Below, piece after piece: positions 46,137 through 56,207 of a stretch of DNA of 64,000 bases. A model generated the notes under the pieces. The model saw only the letters and a program-made list of their open reading frames with translations, was not told the origin of the DNA and searched no databases. The DNA lies in the NCBI GenBank assembly GCA_016787665.1, contig JAEUUC010000004.1, forward strand, positions 1-64,000. The letters run 5' to 3'. How positions within the stretch are numbered: the stretch's first letter is position 1; every line of letters begins with the position of its first letter. The stretch is from Cyclobacteriaceae bacterium (GTDB taxonomy: Bacteria; Bacteroidota; Bacteroidia; Cytophagales; Cyclobacteriaceae). Position numbers and translations under genes: made by a program.

Positions 46137-47792
46137 TCAAACAGGGGATTTCAATCGTTTGAAATAGTTGATTAAGCCATTGGTGGAGGAATCGTGGGTG
46201 GTTACCTCACCGGCAGAAGTGAGCTCGGGAAGGATTTTCTTGGCCAGTACTTTTCCTAACTCAACGCCCCATTGATCGAAGCTGAAAATGTTCCAAATCA
46301 CACCTTGAACAAAGATTTTGTGTTCGTACATGGTGATCAGCGATCCGAGCACGCGTGGGGTAAGCTGCCGGAACAGGATCGAGTTGGTGGGTTTGTTGCC
46401 GGCAAATATCCGGTAGGGCACGTGGAACTCAAGCGCTTCTTCATCCATGCCCGCAGCGCGCAATTCGGCCTCCACTTCTTCGGCTGTTTTACCTTTCATC
46501 AGGGCTTCGGTTTGGGCAAAAAAGTTTGAGAGTAGCTTTTCATGATGATCGGCCACTGCGTTGTGGCTGACTACGGGGGCCAGAAAATCACACGGGATCA
46601 GATGTGTGCCTTGATGGATCAATTGGTAAAATGCATGCTGCCCATTGGTGCCGGGCTCACCCCAAATGACAGGGCCTGTGGGATAATCAACGGGGTGCCC
46701 GTTACGATCTACTGACTTGCCGTTGCTCTCCATGTTGCCCTGTTGGAAGTACGCGGCAAAGCGGTGCATATACTGGTCGTAGGGGAGTATGGCCTCCGAT
46801 GTGGCACCAAAGAAATTGGTATACCAGATGCCCAGCAGACCCAACACCACCGGAATATTTTTGTCAAGAGGCTGCGTTCTGAAGTGCTCATCCATATCAA
46901 ATGCGCCCTGCAGAAGTTCTTGGAATCGTTCAAAACCGATGGTGCAGGCAATGGGCAATCCAATAGCCGACCACAGGGAGTAACGGCCGCCTACCCAATC
47001 CCAGAACACAAACATGTTTTCCGGTGCGATGCCGAAGGCCGTCACGGCTTTGCTATTGGTCGAAACCGCCACAAAATGACGCGCCACATCACCGCGGCCT
47101 CCGGTGGCCTCCAAAAACCACCGCTTGGCCGATTCCGCATTCGTCATGGTTTCCTGCGTGGTAAATGTCTTCGAGGCGATAATGAACAACGTGGTCTCCG
47201 GGTTTACCCGCTTCAGTGTCTCGGCCAGGTGCGTACCATCAACGTTGGACACGAAGTGAGGTCGTATGTGGCGATGATAAGGACGAAGCGCCTCGCACAC
47301 CATCAGCGGCCCGAGGTCCGATCCGCCAATACCGATGTTGACAATATCGGTAATCTCTTTTCCCGAATATCCTTTCCAGGCACCACTCAGGAGTCCATCT
47401 GAAAAATTCCTGATTTGGTCCAGTACCCGGTTGACTTCCGGCATCACATCTTGGCCGTCCAGCACCATAGCCCGGCCGCTTTGGTTGCGCAGGGCCACAT
47501 GCCACACCGCGCGAGCTTCCGTCTGATTGATTTTTTCTCCATTGAACATTGCCTGAATGGCATCCGGCAGCTCGGTTTCCTCGGCTAAGCGCTTCAGAAG
47601 AGCGAGGGTGTCGGTCGTCATGATGTTCTTTGAAAAATCAACCAGAATGTCGGAGAACGTAAGGTGTAGTTTTTCAAAACGGCTTGGATCCTCTTCGAAC
47701 AAGTCGCGCATCGTTGTGGCCTGCATCTCGAGGTAATGCTGCTGCAGGGAAACCCACGCCTGCGTTTCGGTCGGATTATGATTAGGGAACAT
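46137..47792 (-). CDS. pgi: Glucose-6-phosphate isomerase
   Basis: The 551-residue protein contains Pgi signatures [44 protein letters not shown] and [18 protein letters not shown], plus the catalytic Glu and His regions further along. The start ATG at 47792 fits homologues ([13 protein letters not shown]); an ATG at 47810 is less likely. It interconverts glucose-6-phosphate and fructose-6-phosphate. The gene follows the START-like gene by 66 bp and precedes pfkA by 58 bp. Confidence 0.97.
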   Translation of the reverse strand: MFPNHNPTETQAWVSLQQHYLEMQATTMRDLFEEDPSRFEKLHLTFSDILVDFSKNIMTTDTLALLKRLAEETELPDAIQAMFNGEKINQTEARAVWHVALRNQSGRAMVLDGQDVMPEVNRVLDQIRNFSDGLLSGAWKGYSGKEITDIVNIGIGGSDLGPLMVCEALRPYHRHIRPHFVSNVDGTHLAETLKRVNPETTLFIIASKTFTTQETMTNAESAKRWFLEATGGRGDVARHFVAVSTNSKAVTAFGIAPENMFVFWDWVGGRYSLWSAIGLPIACTIGFERFQELLQGAFDMDEHFRTQPLDKNIPVVLGLLGIWYTNFFGATSEAILPYDQYMHRFAAYFQQGNMESNGKSVDRNGHPVDYPTGPVIWGEPGTNGQHAFYQLIHQGTHLIPCDFLAPVVSHNAVADHHEKLLSNFFAQTEALMKGKTAEEVEAELRAAGMDEEALEFHVPYRIFAGNKPTNSILFRQLTPRVLGSLITMYEHKIFVQGVIWNIFSFDQWGVELGKVLAKKILPELTSAGEVTTHDSSTNGLINYFKRLKSPV

Positions 47793-47858
47793 AGACAGAT
47801 TTTCCGGCAAGATAGCCAGTGATACAGATCGAAAAGAAATGGATCAGGAAAAAACGGA

Positions 47859-48266
47859 TTAACCGCCAACTACCTTGCGCAGATTGGCGACCAGGCCTTC
47901 CCACAAATCTTGCAGCTCTTCCAGATCATCAAAGTCGGAATAGTCCATCACCTTGAGGAAGGTGGTTTGTGTAAGTTCGTTAACCTCTAGCCGAAACTCC
48001 ACATAGGAGGGATCGTTTTCGTCTTCCGCACTTTCCGGCAGGTATTCAAAACGTGCAAAATGATTGAGCCGGTGGCCGGCCATTACGGCTTTATGTTTTT
48101 CGTTTTCCCACTCGAACGTGAAGATTTTTTCCGGTGTAATCGTCACGTCATCGGCAAACCACTCGGCCAGGCCGCTGGCCGTTTGAATATATGGGTACAG
48201 CATTTTGATCGAGGCATGCACCTCGAAATCAGCGGTAAATAATTTTTTGCTCGGTGTCTCGGCCAT
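47859..48266 (-). CDS. START/SRPBCC-like domain protein
   Basis: The 135-residue protein fits the START-like (AHSA1-related) family common in Bacteroidota: KLFTADFEVHASIKMLYPYI at the N-terminus, then SGLAEWFADDV, TFEWENEKH and a C-terminal long helix. Such folds form a hydrophobic ligand cavity; no specific ligand is evident. It appears to lead the operon with pgi, pfkA and the glucokinase, though a functional link to glycolysis is not established. Confidence 0.85.
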   Translation of the reverse strand: MAETPSKKLFTADFEVHASIKMLYPYIQTASGLAEWFADDVTITPEKIFTFEWENEKHKAVMAGHRLNHFARFEYLPESAEDENDPSYVEFRLEVNELTQTTFLKVMDYSDFDDLEELQDLWEGLVANLRKVVGG

Positions 48267-48284
48267 GGTGGCTCAATACTGTTT

Positions 48285-48314
48285 CAAAGTAATGGATTTT
48301 TACGGAAGCGCAAA
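48285..48314 (-). promoter_or_regulatory. Putative sigma-A promoter for the START-pgi-pfkA-glucokinase genes
   Basis: On the minus strand TTTG (48314-48311) is followed after 19 bp by TACTTTG (48291-48285), one T short of TAnnTTTG. The START-like gene begins 19 bp downstream. Confidence 0.45.
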
Positions 48315-48363
48315 AAGCTTTTTCGAGGGTGATGCGCGAAGCGCTCTGACATCCGGGCCTGAG

Positions 48364-48437
48364 TAGCGAGGGGGGGAGTTGAACCCCCGACCTTTGGGTT
48401 ATGAATCCAACGCTCTAACCACCTGAGCTACCTCGCC
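48364..48437 (-). tRNA. tRNA-Met (anticodon CAT), probably elongator
   Basis: The minus strand folds as a 74-nt cloverleaf: acceptor GGCGAGG with CCTCGCT, D stem GCTC/GAGC, anticodon loop TTCATAA giving CAT, and T stem GGGGG/CCCCC around TTCAACT. The discriminator is A and CCA is not encoded. The anticodon stem shows an A-C mismatch at 31-39 in this fold. The D-loop and acceptor resemble elongator tRNA-Met rather than the initiator. Confidence 0.92.
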
Positions 48438-48454
48438 TTGCCGCAAAGAGGGCG

Positions 48455-48462
48455 CAAACTTA
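48455..48462 (-). promoter_or_regulatory. -7 element TAAGTTTG of the tRNA-Met gene
   Basis: The minus-strand octamer TAAGTTTG matches TAnnTTTG exactly and lies 17 bp before the tRNA 5' end, a distance expected for a short precursor. The -33 box is not clear. Confidence 0.5.
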
Positions 48463-48554
48463 CAAACTTTTGGCAATTTAGAAACCAGTGGGATGCCCTA
48501 TTGGGCGGGGCAACGCTTCATTTGGCCCCGTTTTTGCCTATCTTCGGCCGCCTC

Positions 48555-50219
48555 ATGAAGAAAATCGATAAACTGATTTTAAGCTCCTTTCTCGGGCCGT
48601 TCTTCGTCACGTTTTTGGTCGTGGTGTTCATCCTGTTGATGCAAAACATGCTCAAGTATTTTGATGACATCATTGGCAAAGACCTGGGGTGGGATGTTAT
48701 CGCGTTGCTGTTCTTCTATTTTGCCGTGTTCATGGTTCCGTTTGCCATGCCGCTGGCGGTATTGCTCTCCAGTCTGATCACGTACGGCAACCTGGGGGAG
48801 CATTTTGAGCTAACAGCTGTGAAAAGCCTGGGTATTTCACTTACCCGGAGCCTGGTGCCGATTGGGGTGTTTGTTGTACTGTTGGTTGGTGTGGCCTTCT
48901 ATGCCAATAACTACCTGGTGCCGAAAGCGGCATTGGAGGCCTACAGCCTGATTTATGACATCAAACAGAAAAAGCCTGCTCTCGACCTGCGTGAAGGTGC
49001 CTTTTATAATGGTATTCCGGATATCAGCATAAAGGTTAACAAGAAGTATCGCGATGGAATCTCACTGAAGGATGTCATTATCTATGATCATCGTGGCCGG
49101 CTGGGGAATAAAGAGGTAATCATTGCTGATTCGGGCCGGATGTTTACCATGCATGGTGATCAATACCTGAAACTGGAGCTGTTCAACGGCTACAATTATT
49201 CCGAAGGCACGTCTTCAAATGACATCAACATGGTGGGGCAGAATTATAATGAAGAGACGTTGCGCAAGACCGCTTTTGCCCGGTCGGAGATGATCTTTGA
49301 TCTGTCGTCATTCAACTTAAATCGCACGGAGAAGAAATGGTTTCAAGGTAATCGCATCATGCGGAACCTGGGCGAACTGCAGCGCGACATGGATTCCGTT
49401 TCCTGGCAGATGAACGATCAGCGTTTAGGTGTCTACCAAATTGGCCAATCGATGTTCAGTTACCACCTGAAACGGGATACCGTGCCCCTGTCAGCCGATC
49501 TGCGTTTTTTTCGCAGACAGAAAGATTCCCTGTTTCGGGCCCGCGCGGCCCGTGAACAAGCCGCTAACGATCCCATCTATCCGGTGGCGGTTGTGGATTC
49601 TTTAACACCCCCTGCGACCACGCAGCAGGCCCAACCTGAGACACGCTTGCTATCCGCCAGCATAAAGAACCTGACTGTACCCGGTGGTGAAACCAGTCCC
49701 TCGACTGATCCGGTGAACCCGGCTATCCTGGATTCGATTTTTGGCGCGCCTTTTTCCCGCGACTTGCACACCCAGGCGCTCAATAATATCCGCGTGGTGA
49801 AGAGCCAGATGGCTAGTTCGCTGTCGGTGGCCGAGTCGCAGGACCACGAATACCTGGTGTTTCAAATTCAGTGGCACAAGATCTTATCCAGTTCAGTTGC
49901 CTGCTTCGTCATGTTTTTGATTGGCGCTCCGCTGGGTGCCATCATCAAAAAAGGGGGACTGGGTATTCCCGTAATTGTGTCCATCTTTTTCTTCATCATT
50001 TACTACGTTATGGGCATTACGGGCGAGAAATGGGCCAAACAGCACTTGGTGAGTGTTCCGGTAGGAGTTTGGATGGCCAATGTTATCTTGTTGATAATCG
50101 GGCTTTTATTTTTGAGGCAGGCCCGGGTTGATGCCCGCCTGTTCGATTCTGACTTCTATCTGGTGGTCTGGGATAGGCTTAAACGGGCCTACGGGCGGAA
50201 AAGGCTCCCCGCAGCTTAA
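48555..50219 (+). CDS. LptF/LptG-family (YjgP/YjgQ) permease
   Basis: The 554-residue protein starts MKKIDKLILSSFLGPFFVTF and has the LptFG arrangement: three N-terminal helices (LVVVFILLMQNML; LLFFYFAVFMVPFAMPLAVL; RSLVPIGVFVVLLVGVAFY), a large periplasmic beta-jellyroll region (about 130-440), and three C-terminal helices (VACFVMFLIGAPLGAIIKKG onward). These permeases extract lipopolysaccharide for transport. I chose ATG 48555, since the longer frame to 48438 runs up to the tRNA gene. The periplasmic domain is longer than in E. coli LptF/G, as in other Bacteroidota. Confidence 0.93.
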   Translation: MKKIDKLILSSFLGPFFVTFLVVVFILLMQNMLKYFDDIIGKDLGWDVIALLFFYFAVFMVPFAMPLAVLLSSLITYGNLGEHFELTAVKSLGISLTRSLVPIGVFVVLLVGVAFYANNYLVPKAALEAYSLIYDIKQKKPALDLREGAFYNGIPDISIKVNKKYRDGISLKDVIIYDHRGRLGNKEVIIADSGRMFTMHGDQYLKLELFNGYNYSEGTSSNDINMVGQNYNEETLRKTAFARSEMIFDLSSFNLNRTEKKWFQGNRIMRNLGELQRDMDSVSWQMNDQRLGVYQIGQSMFSYHLKRDTVPLSADLRFFRRQKDSLFRARAAREQAANDPIYPVAVVDSLTPPATTQQAQPETRLLSASIKNLTVPGGETSPSTDPVNPAILDSIFGAPFSRDLHTQALNNIRVVKSQMASSLSVAESQDHEYLVFQIQWHKILSSSVACFVMFLIGAPLGAIIKKGGLGIPVIVSIFFFIIYYVMGITGEKWAKQHLVSVPVGVWMANVILLIIGLLFLRQARVDARLFDSDFYLVVWDRLKRAYGRKRLPAA

Positions 50220-50231
50220 AAAGCTGATTTA

Positions 50232-50262
50232 TTGGAAATTTCGAAGGCTTCCCGTACTTTTG
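50232..50262 (+). promoter_or_regulatory. Sigma-A promoter TTG-N20-TACTTTTG for rpsO
   Basis: TTG at 50232-50234 and a perfect TAnnTTTG element (TACTTTTG) at 50255-50262 with a 20-bp spacer, 28 bp before the rpsO ATG. This is the best promoter match in the window besides the tRNA-Thr promoter. Confidence 0.75.
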
Positions 50263-50290
50263 CGGCCTGATAAAAAGTAATAAAAGCAAC

Positions 50291-50566
50291 ATGTATCTCA
50301 ACGCGGCAAAAAAGCAGGAGTTGTTTACCAAACACGGCTTTTCGAAAAAGAAAAACGACACGGGATCACCGGAGTCGCAGATTGCTCTGTTCACCTTCCG
50401 GATCAACGAGTTGACCGAGCACCTCAAGTCAGCAAAAAAGGACTACAGCACGCAGCAAGGCTTGCTTCGGCTGGTTGGTCAGCGTAAAAAGCTATTGAAC
50501 TATCTCCAGAAGACCGATATCAAGCGCTACCGTTCAATCGTGGCGGATCTCGAGCTCAGAAAATAA
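50291..50566 (+). CDS. rpsO: 30S ribosomal protein S15
   Basis: The 91-residue protein has S15 features: [42 protein letters not shown] and [21 protein letters not shown]. It binds 16S rRNA early in 30S assembly. rpsO lies next to pnp, as in many bacteria, and a terminator hairpin separates them (50586-50609). Confidence 0.98.
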   Translation: MYLNAAKKQELFTKHGFSKKKNDTGSPESQIALFTFRINELTEHLKSAKKDYSTQQGLLRLVGQRKKLLNYLQKTDIKRYRSIVADLELRK

Positions 50567-50585
50567 TTTATTCATCCGGCAGACA

Positions 50586-50609
50586 GGGAACCATTCAGGT
50601 TCCCTTTTT
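50586..50609 (+). terminator. Intrinsic terminator after rpsO
   Basis: GGGAACC (50586-50592) and GGTTCCC (50598-50604) form a perfect 7-bp stem with a 5-nt loop, followed by five Ts. It should end most rpsO transcripts or attenuate read-through into pnp. Confidence 0.85.
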
Positions 50610-50653
50610 GCTTTTAACCGCAACTCACCCGAGTGGTGTTTTGCCCTTTCTCT

Positions 50654-52801
50654 ATGAAACCAACTGTTATTACCAAAACCTGTAAACTGCCCGATGGGCG
50701 GGAAATTACTATTGAAACCGGAAAGCTGGCGCGCCAGGCCGATGGCTCTGTAACGCTGCGCATGGGCAATACGGTATTACTAGCTACCGTGGTGTCGGCA
50801 CCCGAAGCTAAAGAAGGAACTGACTTCCTGCCGCTGTCGGTAGACTATCAGGAAAAATTTGCGTCCACCGGTCGCATTCCAGGCGGCTTCCTGAAACGCG
50901 AAGGCAAACTGTCGGACTACGAAGTCCTGATTAGTCGCCTCGTAGATCGCGCCTGTCGTCCTTTGTTTCCGGATGATTATCATGCGGATACTCAGATCAA
51001 CATCTGGTTGATCTCAGGCGATCACAACGCGTTACCCGATGCGTTGGCGGCTTTTGCTGCTTCCGCAGCCCTGGCCGTATCCGATATCCCGTTCAACGGA
51101 CCAATTTCTGAGGTTCGCGTGGGACGTGTAGATGGCAAACTGATTGTGAATCCCACCCTCGAGCAGAAAGAGAAGTCCGATCTTGATTTCATGGTTGGGG
51201 CCTCGATTGATAATATCCTGATGGTGGAAGGGGAGTGCAAGGAAATCAGCGAAGCCGATATGCTTGAGGCATTGAAGTTTGCCCATGAGGCGATTAAGGC
51301 TCAGTGCCAACTGCAAATTGAATTAACGAAAGAGGTGGGCAAGACGGAAAAGCGCACCTATAGCCACGAGGTCAATGATCCGGCACTGAAAGAGGAGCTT
51401 TTCAAAACGATGTATCCGAAAGTATACGAAGTTGCTCGCCAGCAGGTACCCAACAAAAAGGTACGGTCTGAGTCGTTTGGCAAGATACTGGACGACTACT
51501 TCGCCTCGTTGCCTGAGGACACCACGATCAGCAAGGATATGGTGAAGCGCTACTACAAAGACATTCAGAAGAAAGCGTGCCGTGACCTTGCCTTGAAAGA
51601 AGGCGCCCGTCTTGACGGACGCAAGCCGCGCGAAATCCGCCCGATCTGGACGGAAGTTGATGTGCTGCCTTCACCTCATGGTTCGGCCGTTTTTACCCGT
51701 GGTGAAACCCAATCGCTTTCAACCGTTACGCTGGGCACTAAATTGGACGAGCAGTTGATTGACGGTGCCATGTTTGCGGGCTCGAACAAGTTCATTTTAC
51801 ACTACAATTTTCCCGGCTTCTCAACCGGGGAGGTGAAACCTAACCGCGGCCCCGGCCGCAGGGAAGTAGGCCACGGCAACCTGGCGTATCGTGCGCTCAA
51901 GCAGGTGTTGCCAGCCGATGCCGAGAACCCCTATACCATTCGCCTGGTTTCCGATATCCTGGAGTCCAACGGCTCATCCTCCATGGCAACTGTATGTGCG
52001 GGTGCGCTCGCGCTGATGGATGCCGGTGTACAGATCAAAGCGCCTGTGTCGGGCATCGCCATGGGTATGATCTCAGACAGCTCAACAGGTAAATATGCTA
52101 TCCTGTCCGACATCCTGGGAGACGAAGACCACTTGGGGGATATGGACTTCAAAGTGACGGGTACCGAAAAGGGAATCACAGCCTGCCAAATGGATTTGAA
52201 GGTGGATGGTTTGACCTATTCTGTGATGGCAGAAGCGCTCGACCAGGCCAAAGAAGGTCGCCTGCATATTCTCAATGAGATGAAGAAGTCGCTGGAGAAA
52301 TCCCGTGCTGACTTCAAACCTCATGCTCCTCGTGCCATTACCATCTACATTGAAAAAGATCAGATCGGTGCCGTTATCGGACCGGGTGGTAAGATTGTTC
52401 AAGATATCCAGAAGCAATCCGGTGCCACGGTTGTTATCGAGGAAACCCCGACCAAGGGTATGGTCAACATTTTTGCTACCAGTCAGGCGTCAATGGATAT
52501 TGCGGTAAAACGCGTAAAAGCGATTGTAGCCGTGCCTGAAGTAGGCGAGGTATATGATGGCATCGTGAAGTCAATCATGCCGTTTGGTGCCTTCGTTGAG
52601 TTCATGCCGGGCAAGGATGGTTTGCTCCATATCTCAGAAATCAAGTGGGAACGCCTGGAGAACATGGAAGGGGTGCTGGAAGTAGGCGAGCAGGTGAAGG
52701 TAAAACTGATTGAGGTGGATAAGAAAACGGGCAAATTCAGGCTTTCCCGCAAGGTTTTGATCCCCCGCCCGCCCCGCAAAGAAGAAACCCCGGCAGCCTG
52801 A
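50654..52801 (+). CDS. pnp: Polyribonucleotide nucleotidyltransferase
   Basis: The 715-residue protein has two RNase PH domains ([39 protein letters not shown]), then a KH domain with the GxxG motif GPGG and a C-terminal S1 domain ([20 protein letters not shown]). It degrades RNA phosphorolytically from the 3' end. ATG 50654 matches homologues ([10 protein letters not shown]); the frame from 50633 is longer without family support. It lies 88 bp after rpsO and ends 59 bp before rpoD. Confidence 0.97.
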   Translation: MKPTVITKTCKLPDGREITIETGKLARQADGSVTLRMGNTVLLATVVSAPEAKEGTDFLPLSVDYQEKFASTGRIPGGFLKREGKLSDYEVLISRLVDRACRPLFPDDYHADTQINIWLISGDHNALPDALAAFAASAALAVSDIPFNGPISEVRVGRVDGKLIVNPTLEQKEKSDLDFMVGASIDNILMVEGECKEISEADMLEALKFAHEAIKAQCQLQIELTKEVGKTEKRTYSHEVNDPALKEELFKTMYPKVYEVARQQVPNKKVRSESFGKILDDYFASLPEDTTISKDMVKRYYKDIQKKACRDLALKEGARLDGRKPREIRPIWTEVDVLPSPHGSAVFTRGETQSLSTVTLGTKLDEQLIDGAMFAGSNKFILHYNFPGFSTGEVKPNRGPGRREVGHGNLAYRALKQVLPADAENPYTIRLVSDILESNGSSSMATVCAGALALMDAGVQIKAPVSGIAMGMISDSSTGKYAILSDILGDEDHLGDMDFKVTGTEKGITACQMDLKVDGLTYSVMAEALDQAKEGRLHILNEMKKSLEKSRADFKPHAPRAITIYIEKDQIGAVIGPGGKIVQDIQKQSGATVVIEETPTKGMVNIFATSQASMDIAVKRVKAIVAVPEVGEVYDGIVKSIMPFGAFVEFMPGKDGLLHISEIKWERLENMEGVLEVGEQVKVKLIEVDKKTGKFRLSRKVLIPRPPRKEETPAA

Positions 52802-52834
52802 TTTGCGTAAGCAAAGTGAAGGAACTAAATTTTG
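52802..52834 (+). promoter_or_regulatory. Putative promoter for rpoD
   Basis: TTTG at 52802-52805, a 20-bp spacer, then TAAATTTTG at 52826-52834, which is TAnnTTTG with one extra base. The rpoD ATG is 26 bp further on. Confidence 0.45.
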
Positions 52835-52860
52835 ACTTTTACGTGTTCTAACCATTAGCC

Positions 52861-53724
52861 ATGAGACAGCTTAAGATCAGTAAACAGATCACGAACCGCG
52901 AGAGCCAGTCGCTGGATAAGTACCTCCAGGAGATTGGTAAAGTGGATTTGCTGACCCCGGATGAAGAGGTGGAATTGGCCAAGCGGATTAAGGAAGGTGA
53001 CCAGATAGCGTTGGAGAAGCTGACCAAGGCGAACCTCCGTTTTGTGGTGTCCGTGGCCAAGCAATACCAAAACCAGGGGCTCTCCCTGGGTGACCTCATT
53101 AACGAAGGCAACCTGGGGTTGATTAAGGCTGCCCAGCGTTTTGACGAAACCCGTGGCTTCAAGTTCATTTCCTATGCCGTTTGGTGGATTCGTCAGTCTA
53201 TTCTGCAGGCCCTGGCCGAGCAGTCTCGGATTGTTCGCCTGCCGCTCAACCGGGTGGGTTCGTTGAATAAGATATCCAAAACGTTTAGCGAACTGGAGCA
53301 GAAGTACGAGCGCGAGCCCTCCCCGGAGGAATTGGCGGAGGTGCTGCAGGTAACCACGGCCGAGGTTGTGGACACCATGAAAATCTCGGGACGCCACGTG
53401 TCCATGGATGCACCGTTTGTTCAGGGCGAAGAAAACAGCCTGTTGGACGTACTGGAAAACGACAGCGAAGAAACACCCGACCAGGGTTTGATGACGGATT
53501 CACTCAGACGCGAAGTGCAACGCGCGCTGTCTACCCTAACCCAACGCGAGGCCGATGTGATCACGCTTTATTTTGGGCTCAACGGTGAGCATGCACTGAC
53601 GTTGGAAGAAATCGGTGAGAAATTCAGCCTTACCCGCGAGCGGGTTCGCCAGATCAAGGAAAAGGCTATCCGCAGATTGCGCCATACGTCACGCAGCAAG
53701 GCCTTGAAACCGTACCTCGGATAA
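52861..53724 (+). CDS. rpoD: Primary RNA polymerase sigma factor (sigma-70 family)
   Basis: The 287-residue protein has regions 1.2 ([16 protein letters not shown]), 2 ([37 protein letters not shown]), 3 and 4 ([20 protein letters not shown]). It lacks the long region 1.1 of E. coli RpoD, as in other Bacteroidota primary sigma factors. This sigma recognises the TTG/TAnnTTTG promoters noted throughout the window. A terminator follows at 53748-53776. Confidence 0.97.
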   Translation: MRQLKISKQITNRESQSLDKYLQEIGKVDLLTPDEEVELAKRIKEGDQIALEKLTKANLRFVVSVAKQYQNQGLSLGDLINEGNLGLIKAAQRFDETRGFKFISYAVWWIRQSILQALAEQSRIVRLPLNRVGSLNKISKTFSELEQKYEREPSPEELAEVLQVTTAEVVDTMKISGRHVSMDAPFVQGEENSLLDVLENDSEETPDQGLMTDSLRREVQRALSTLTQREADVITLYFGLNGEHALTLEEIGEKFSLTRERVRQIKEKAIRRLRHTSRSKALKPYLG

Positions 53725-53747
53725 ATTTGTTATTGAAAACAACCGCG

Positions 53748-53776
53748 AAAGGTCTCCGAGAGAGACCTTTCTTTTT
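53748..53776 (+). terminator. Intrinsic terminator after rpoD
   Basis: AAAGGTCTC (53748-53756) pairs with GAGACCTTT (53762-53770) over a 5-nt loop and is followed by CTTTTTC. Confidence 0.85.
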
Positions 53777-53784
53777 CAAAGACT

Positions 53785-54735
53785 ATGAGTGAGAAAACAA
53801 AAGTGCTGATTATTGGGTCCGGCCCGGCCGGTTACACGGCTGCAATTTATGCTGCCCGCGCAGGGCTTAAACCCGTACTGTTTACAGGCGGCCAGCCCGG
53901 GGGCCAGCTCACAACCACCAATGATGTGGAAAACTTCCCGGGCTACCCGGAGGGCATCAATGGCCCGCAAATGATGATTGATCTGCAAAAGCAAGCCGAG
54001 CGTTTTGGCACAGTTATAAACTACGGTCTTGTTACCGGTGTTGATTTCTCCGGATACCCTCATAAAGTTACGGTGGATGAAAACCGGACCGTTGAGGCCG
54101 AAGCCGTGATCATCGCTACAGGCGCTTCGGCCAAGTACCTCGGACTTCCTTCGGAAGAAAAATATGCCAACCGTGGTGTGTCGGCCTGTGCCGTGTGTGA
54201 CGGGTATTTTTACCGGGGTAAAGAAGTTGCCGTGGTCGGAGCGGGTGATTCCGCGGCCGAAGAATCAACGTATTTATCGAAGCTGTGTACGAAGGTACAC
54301 CTGATTGTGAGGCGCGAAGAAATGCGCGCCTCCAAGATCATGCAGCAGCGGGTATTAAACACCCCTAACATTGAGATTCATTGGAACAGCGAAACGGAGG
54401 AGGTATTGGGGGATGATCAGGGCGTCAATGGCGTGCGCGTTCGCAACAACAAGACCGGGGAGAAGAAAGTAATTCCGATTCAGGGATTTTTTCTGGCCAT
54501 TGGACACAAGCCGAACACCGACATATTCAAAGGCCAGTTGGATATGGATGAGGCCGGTTATCTTAAAGTAACACCCGGCAGCACGCATACCAATGTGGAA
54601 GGCGTATTTGCGGTTGGTGATGTGGCAGACAAAGTCTACCGCCAGGCGGTTACCGCAGCGGGTTCAGGTTGCATGGGAGCTCTGGATGCCGAGAAATTTC
54701 TGGCCGCTCGCGAAATGGAGATGGCCCATTCATGA
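53785..54735 (+). CDS. trxB: Thioredoxin-disulfide reductase
   Basis: The 316-residue flavoprotein has the FAD motif IIGSGPAGYTAAIYAARAG, the redox-active CAVC pair (SACAVCDGYFYRG), the NADPH motif VVGAGDSAAEE and the C-terminal FAD motif GVFAVGDVADKVYRQ. It reduces thioredoxin with NADPH. Its stop overlaps the bshB1 start (ATGA), so the two thiol-redox genes are translationally coupled. Confidence 0.96.
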   Translation: MSEKTKVLIIGSGPAGYTAAIYAARAGLKPVLFTGGQPGGQLTTTNDVENFPGYPEGINGPQMMIDLQKQAERFGTVINYGLVTGVDFSGYPHKVTVDENRTVEAEAVIIATGASAKYLGLPSEEKYANRGVSACAVCDGYFYRGKEVAVVGAGDSAAEESTYLSKLCTKVHLIVRREEMRASKIMQQRVLNTPNIEIHWNSETEEVLGDDQGVNGVRVRNNKTGEKKVIPIQGFFLAIGHKPNTDIFKGQLDMDEAGYLKVTPGSTHTNVEGVFAVGDVADKVYRQAVTAAGSGCMGALDAEKFLAAREMEMAHS

Positions 54736-55451
54736 GTAAAGTCGATTTATTAGTTCTGGCAGCACACCCGGACGATGCCGAACTGGGATGTGGAGGCACA
54801 TTGGCCAAACATGTCGCCATGGGCTGGAAAGTAGCGGTGGTTGACTTTACGAGAGGCGAGTTGGGCACACGCGGCTCTGTAGAGCAACGAAATAAGGAAG
54901 CTGCCGAAGCTGCCCGAATTCTCGGATTAACGGAGCGTTTAAATCTGGATCTGAAAGATGGATTTTTTTCGAATTCGGAAGCTGATCAGCTTAAAGTCAT
55001 TGAAGTAATCCGGTACTTTCAGCCCGATATTGTTCTAGCCAATGCGGTAACCGACCGCCACCCCGATCACGGCAAAGGAGCTCAACTTGCTTATGACTCC
55101 TGCTTTTTGGCGGGACTTGAGAAAATCAGAACTCATTGGCACGGCTACGAGCAAAAGGCCTGGCGCCCAAAGGCCGTTTACCATTTTATGCAGAGCCAGC
55201 CCATTAAGCCGGACTTCATTGTTGATGTCAGCGATCACTGGGATACCAAGATGAAGGCGATTCGCGCCTTTTCAAGCCAATTTTTCCAGCCGGACAGCCG
55301 TGAACCGGTTACGTTCATTTCAACACCCGAGTTTTTGAAGATGGTGGAAAGTCGCGGAGTTGATTTCGGACATGCTATTGGTGTAAGGTATGGTGAGGGA
55401 TTTACCGTGCGCAGAACGCCAGGCGTTAACTCGTTGCGCGATATTTTTTAG
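54732..55451 (+). CDS. bshB1: Bacillithiol biosynthesis deacetylase
   Basis: The 239-residue PIG-L/LmbE-family protein begins MSKVDLLVLAAHPDDAELGC, with the zinc-binding AHPDD motif, and has NAVTDRHPDHGKGAQL near residue 105. By family knowledge BshB1 removes the acetyl group from GlcNAc-malate in the bacillithiol pathway. The ATG at 54732 lies within the trxB stop overlap; the longer frame is inside trxB. Its coupling to trxB fits a low-molecular-weight thiol role. Confidence 0.9.
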   Translation: MSKVDLLVLAAHPDDAELGCGGTLAKHVAMGWKVAVVDFTRGELGTRGSVEQRNKEAAEAARILGLTERLNLDLKDGFFSNSEADQLKVIEVIRYFQPDIVLANAVTDRHPDHGKGAQLAYDSCFLAGLEKIRTHWHGYEQKAWRPKAVYHFMQSQPIKPDFIVDVSDHWDTKMKAIRAFSSQFFQPDSREPVTFISTPEFLKMVESRGVDFGHAIGVRYGEGFTVRRTPGVNSLRDIF

Positions 55452-55461
55452 TAGTCTCCCG

Positions 55462-56103
55462 CTAGGGTGCCAGTCGGTGCAACTTCCATTCATTGTCCCA
55501 GCGGGTAAACACCAGCCGATCATGCAGCCGACTCGGCCTGCCTTGCCAGAATTCAATTCGCATGGGATCCACAGCAAAGCCACCCCACTGGTTTGGTTTG
55601 GGTAACGTGTCGACATCTTTAAACTTTTCTGCCAATTGGCGAGCACGCGCTTCCAGCACATCGCGATTTGCAATAAGTGCACTTTGGGGCGAGGCCCAGG
55701 CTCCGATTTGACTTTCGCGCGGGCGGCTTTGGAAGTAGGCAACCGAGTCGGACTCCTCCAACCGAATGGCAATGCCTTCAATTCGCACCTGACGCTCCAA
55801 GTCGGGCCAAAAGAAATTCAGTGCGCAGGCCGGATTCTTAGCCAGGTGCTTTCCCTTGGTGCTTTGATAGTTGGTAAAAAACACGAAGCGACCACCCTCA
55901 AGAGCCTTGAGCAAGACCACGCGGGAAGAGGGTTGGCCATCGTCCGAGACGGTGGACAGGGTCATGGCATTGGGTTCCGGTACTTGGCTATTCAGTGCCT
56001 CACTAAACCAAATTTCGAATTGCTTCAATGGATCCGTTGAAATGGTGGACTCGTCCAACGATTGGCGGGTGTAGTCCTTGCGGAGGTCTGCGATTGGGTT
56101 CAT
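55462..56103 (-). CDS. pdxH: Pyridoxamine 5'-phosphate oxidase
   Basis: The 213-residue protein begins MNPIADLRKDYTRQSLDES and has the PdxH core: EPNAMTLSTVSDDGQPSSRV, VLLKALEGGRFVFFTNYQS and RPRESQIGAWASPQS. The C-terminus RLHDRLVFTR...WKLHRLAP is typical. It makes pyridoxal 5'-phosphate with FMN. ATG 56103 is preferred over the longer frame to 56175. It is convergent with bshB1, 10 bp apart. Confidence 0.96.
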   Translation of the reverse strand: MNPIADLRKDYTRQSLDESTISTDPLKQFEIWFSEALNSQVPEPNAMTLSTVSDDGQPSSRVVLLKALEGGRFVFFTNYQSTKGKHLAKNPACALNFFWPDLERQVRIEGIAIRLEESDSVAYFQSRPRESQIGAWASPQSALIANRDVLEARARQLAEKFKDVDTLPKPNQWGGFAVDPMRIEFWQGRPSRLHDRLVFTRWDNEWKLHRLAP

Positions 56104-56207
56104 AGCGGTGAAAAAAAATCCAAGTCCGGTTTGCTTCTCGTTGCCCGGCTTAGTTTCTTTCCCGTAAAATAACAACCGCGCGCACCGGAATTTGCCTTGA
56201 AGGTACG

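Noticed and set aside
48312..48323. AAAAAGCTTTTT palindrome near tRNA-Met as a terminator
   Set aside because: It has no loop and lies in the region of the START-like gene promoter, so a terminator role is unlikely.
48438..48554. Longer N-terminus of the LptF/G-like permease
   Set aside because: The extension begins directly at the tRNA-Met boundary and does not resemble LptF/G; the ATG at 48555 fits homologues.
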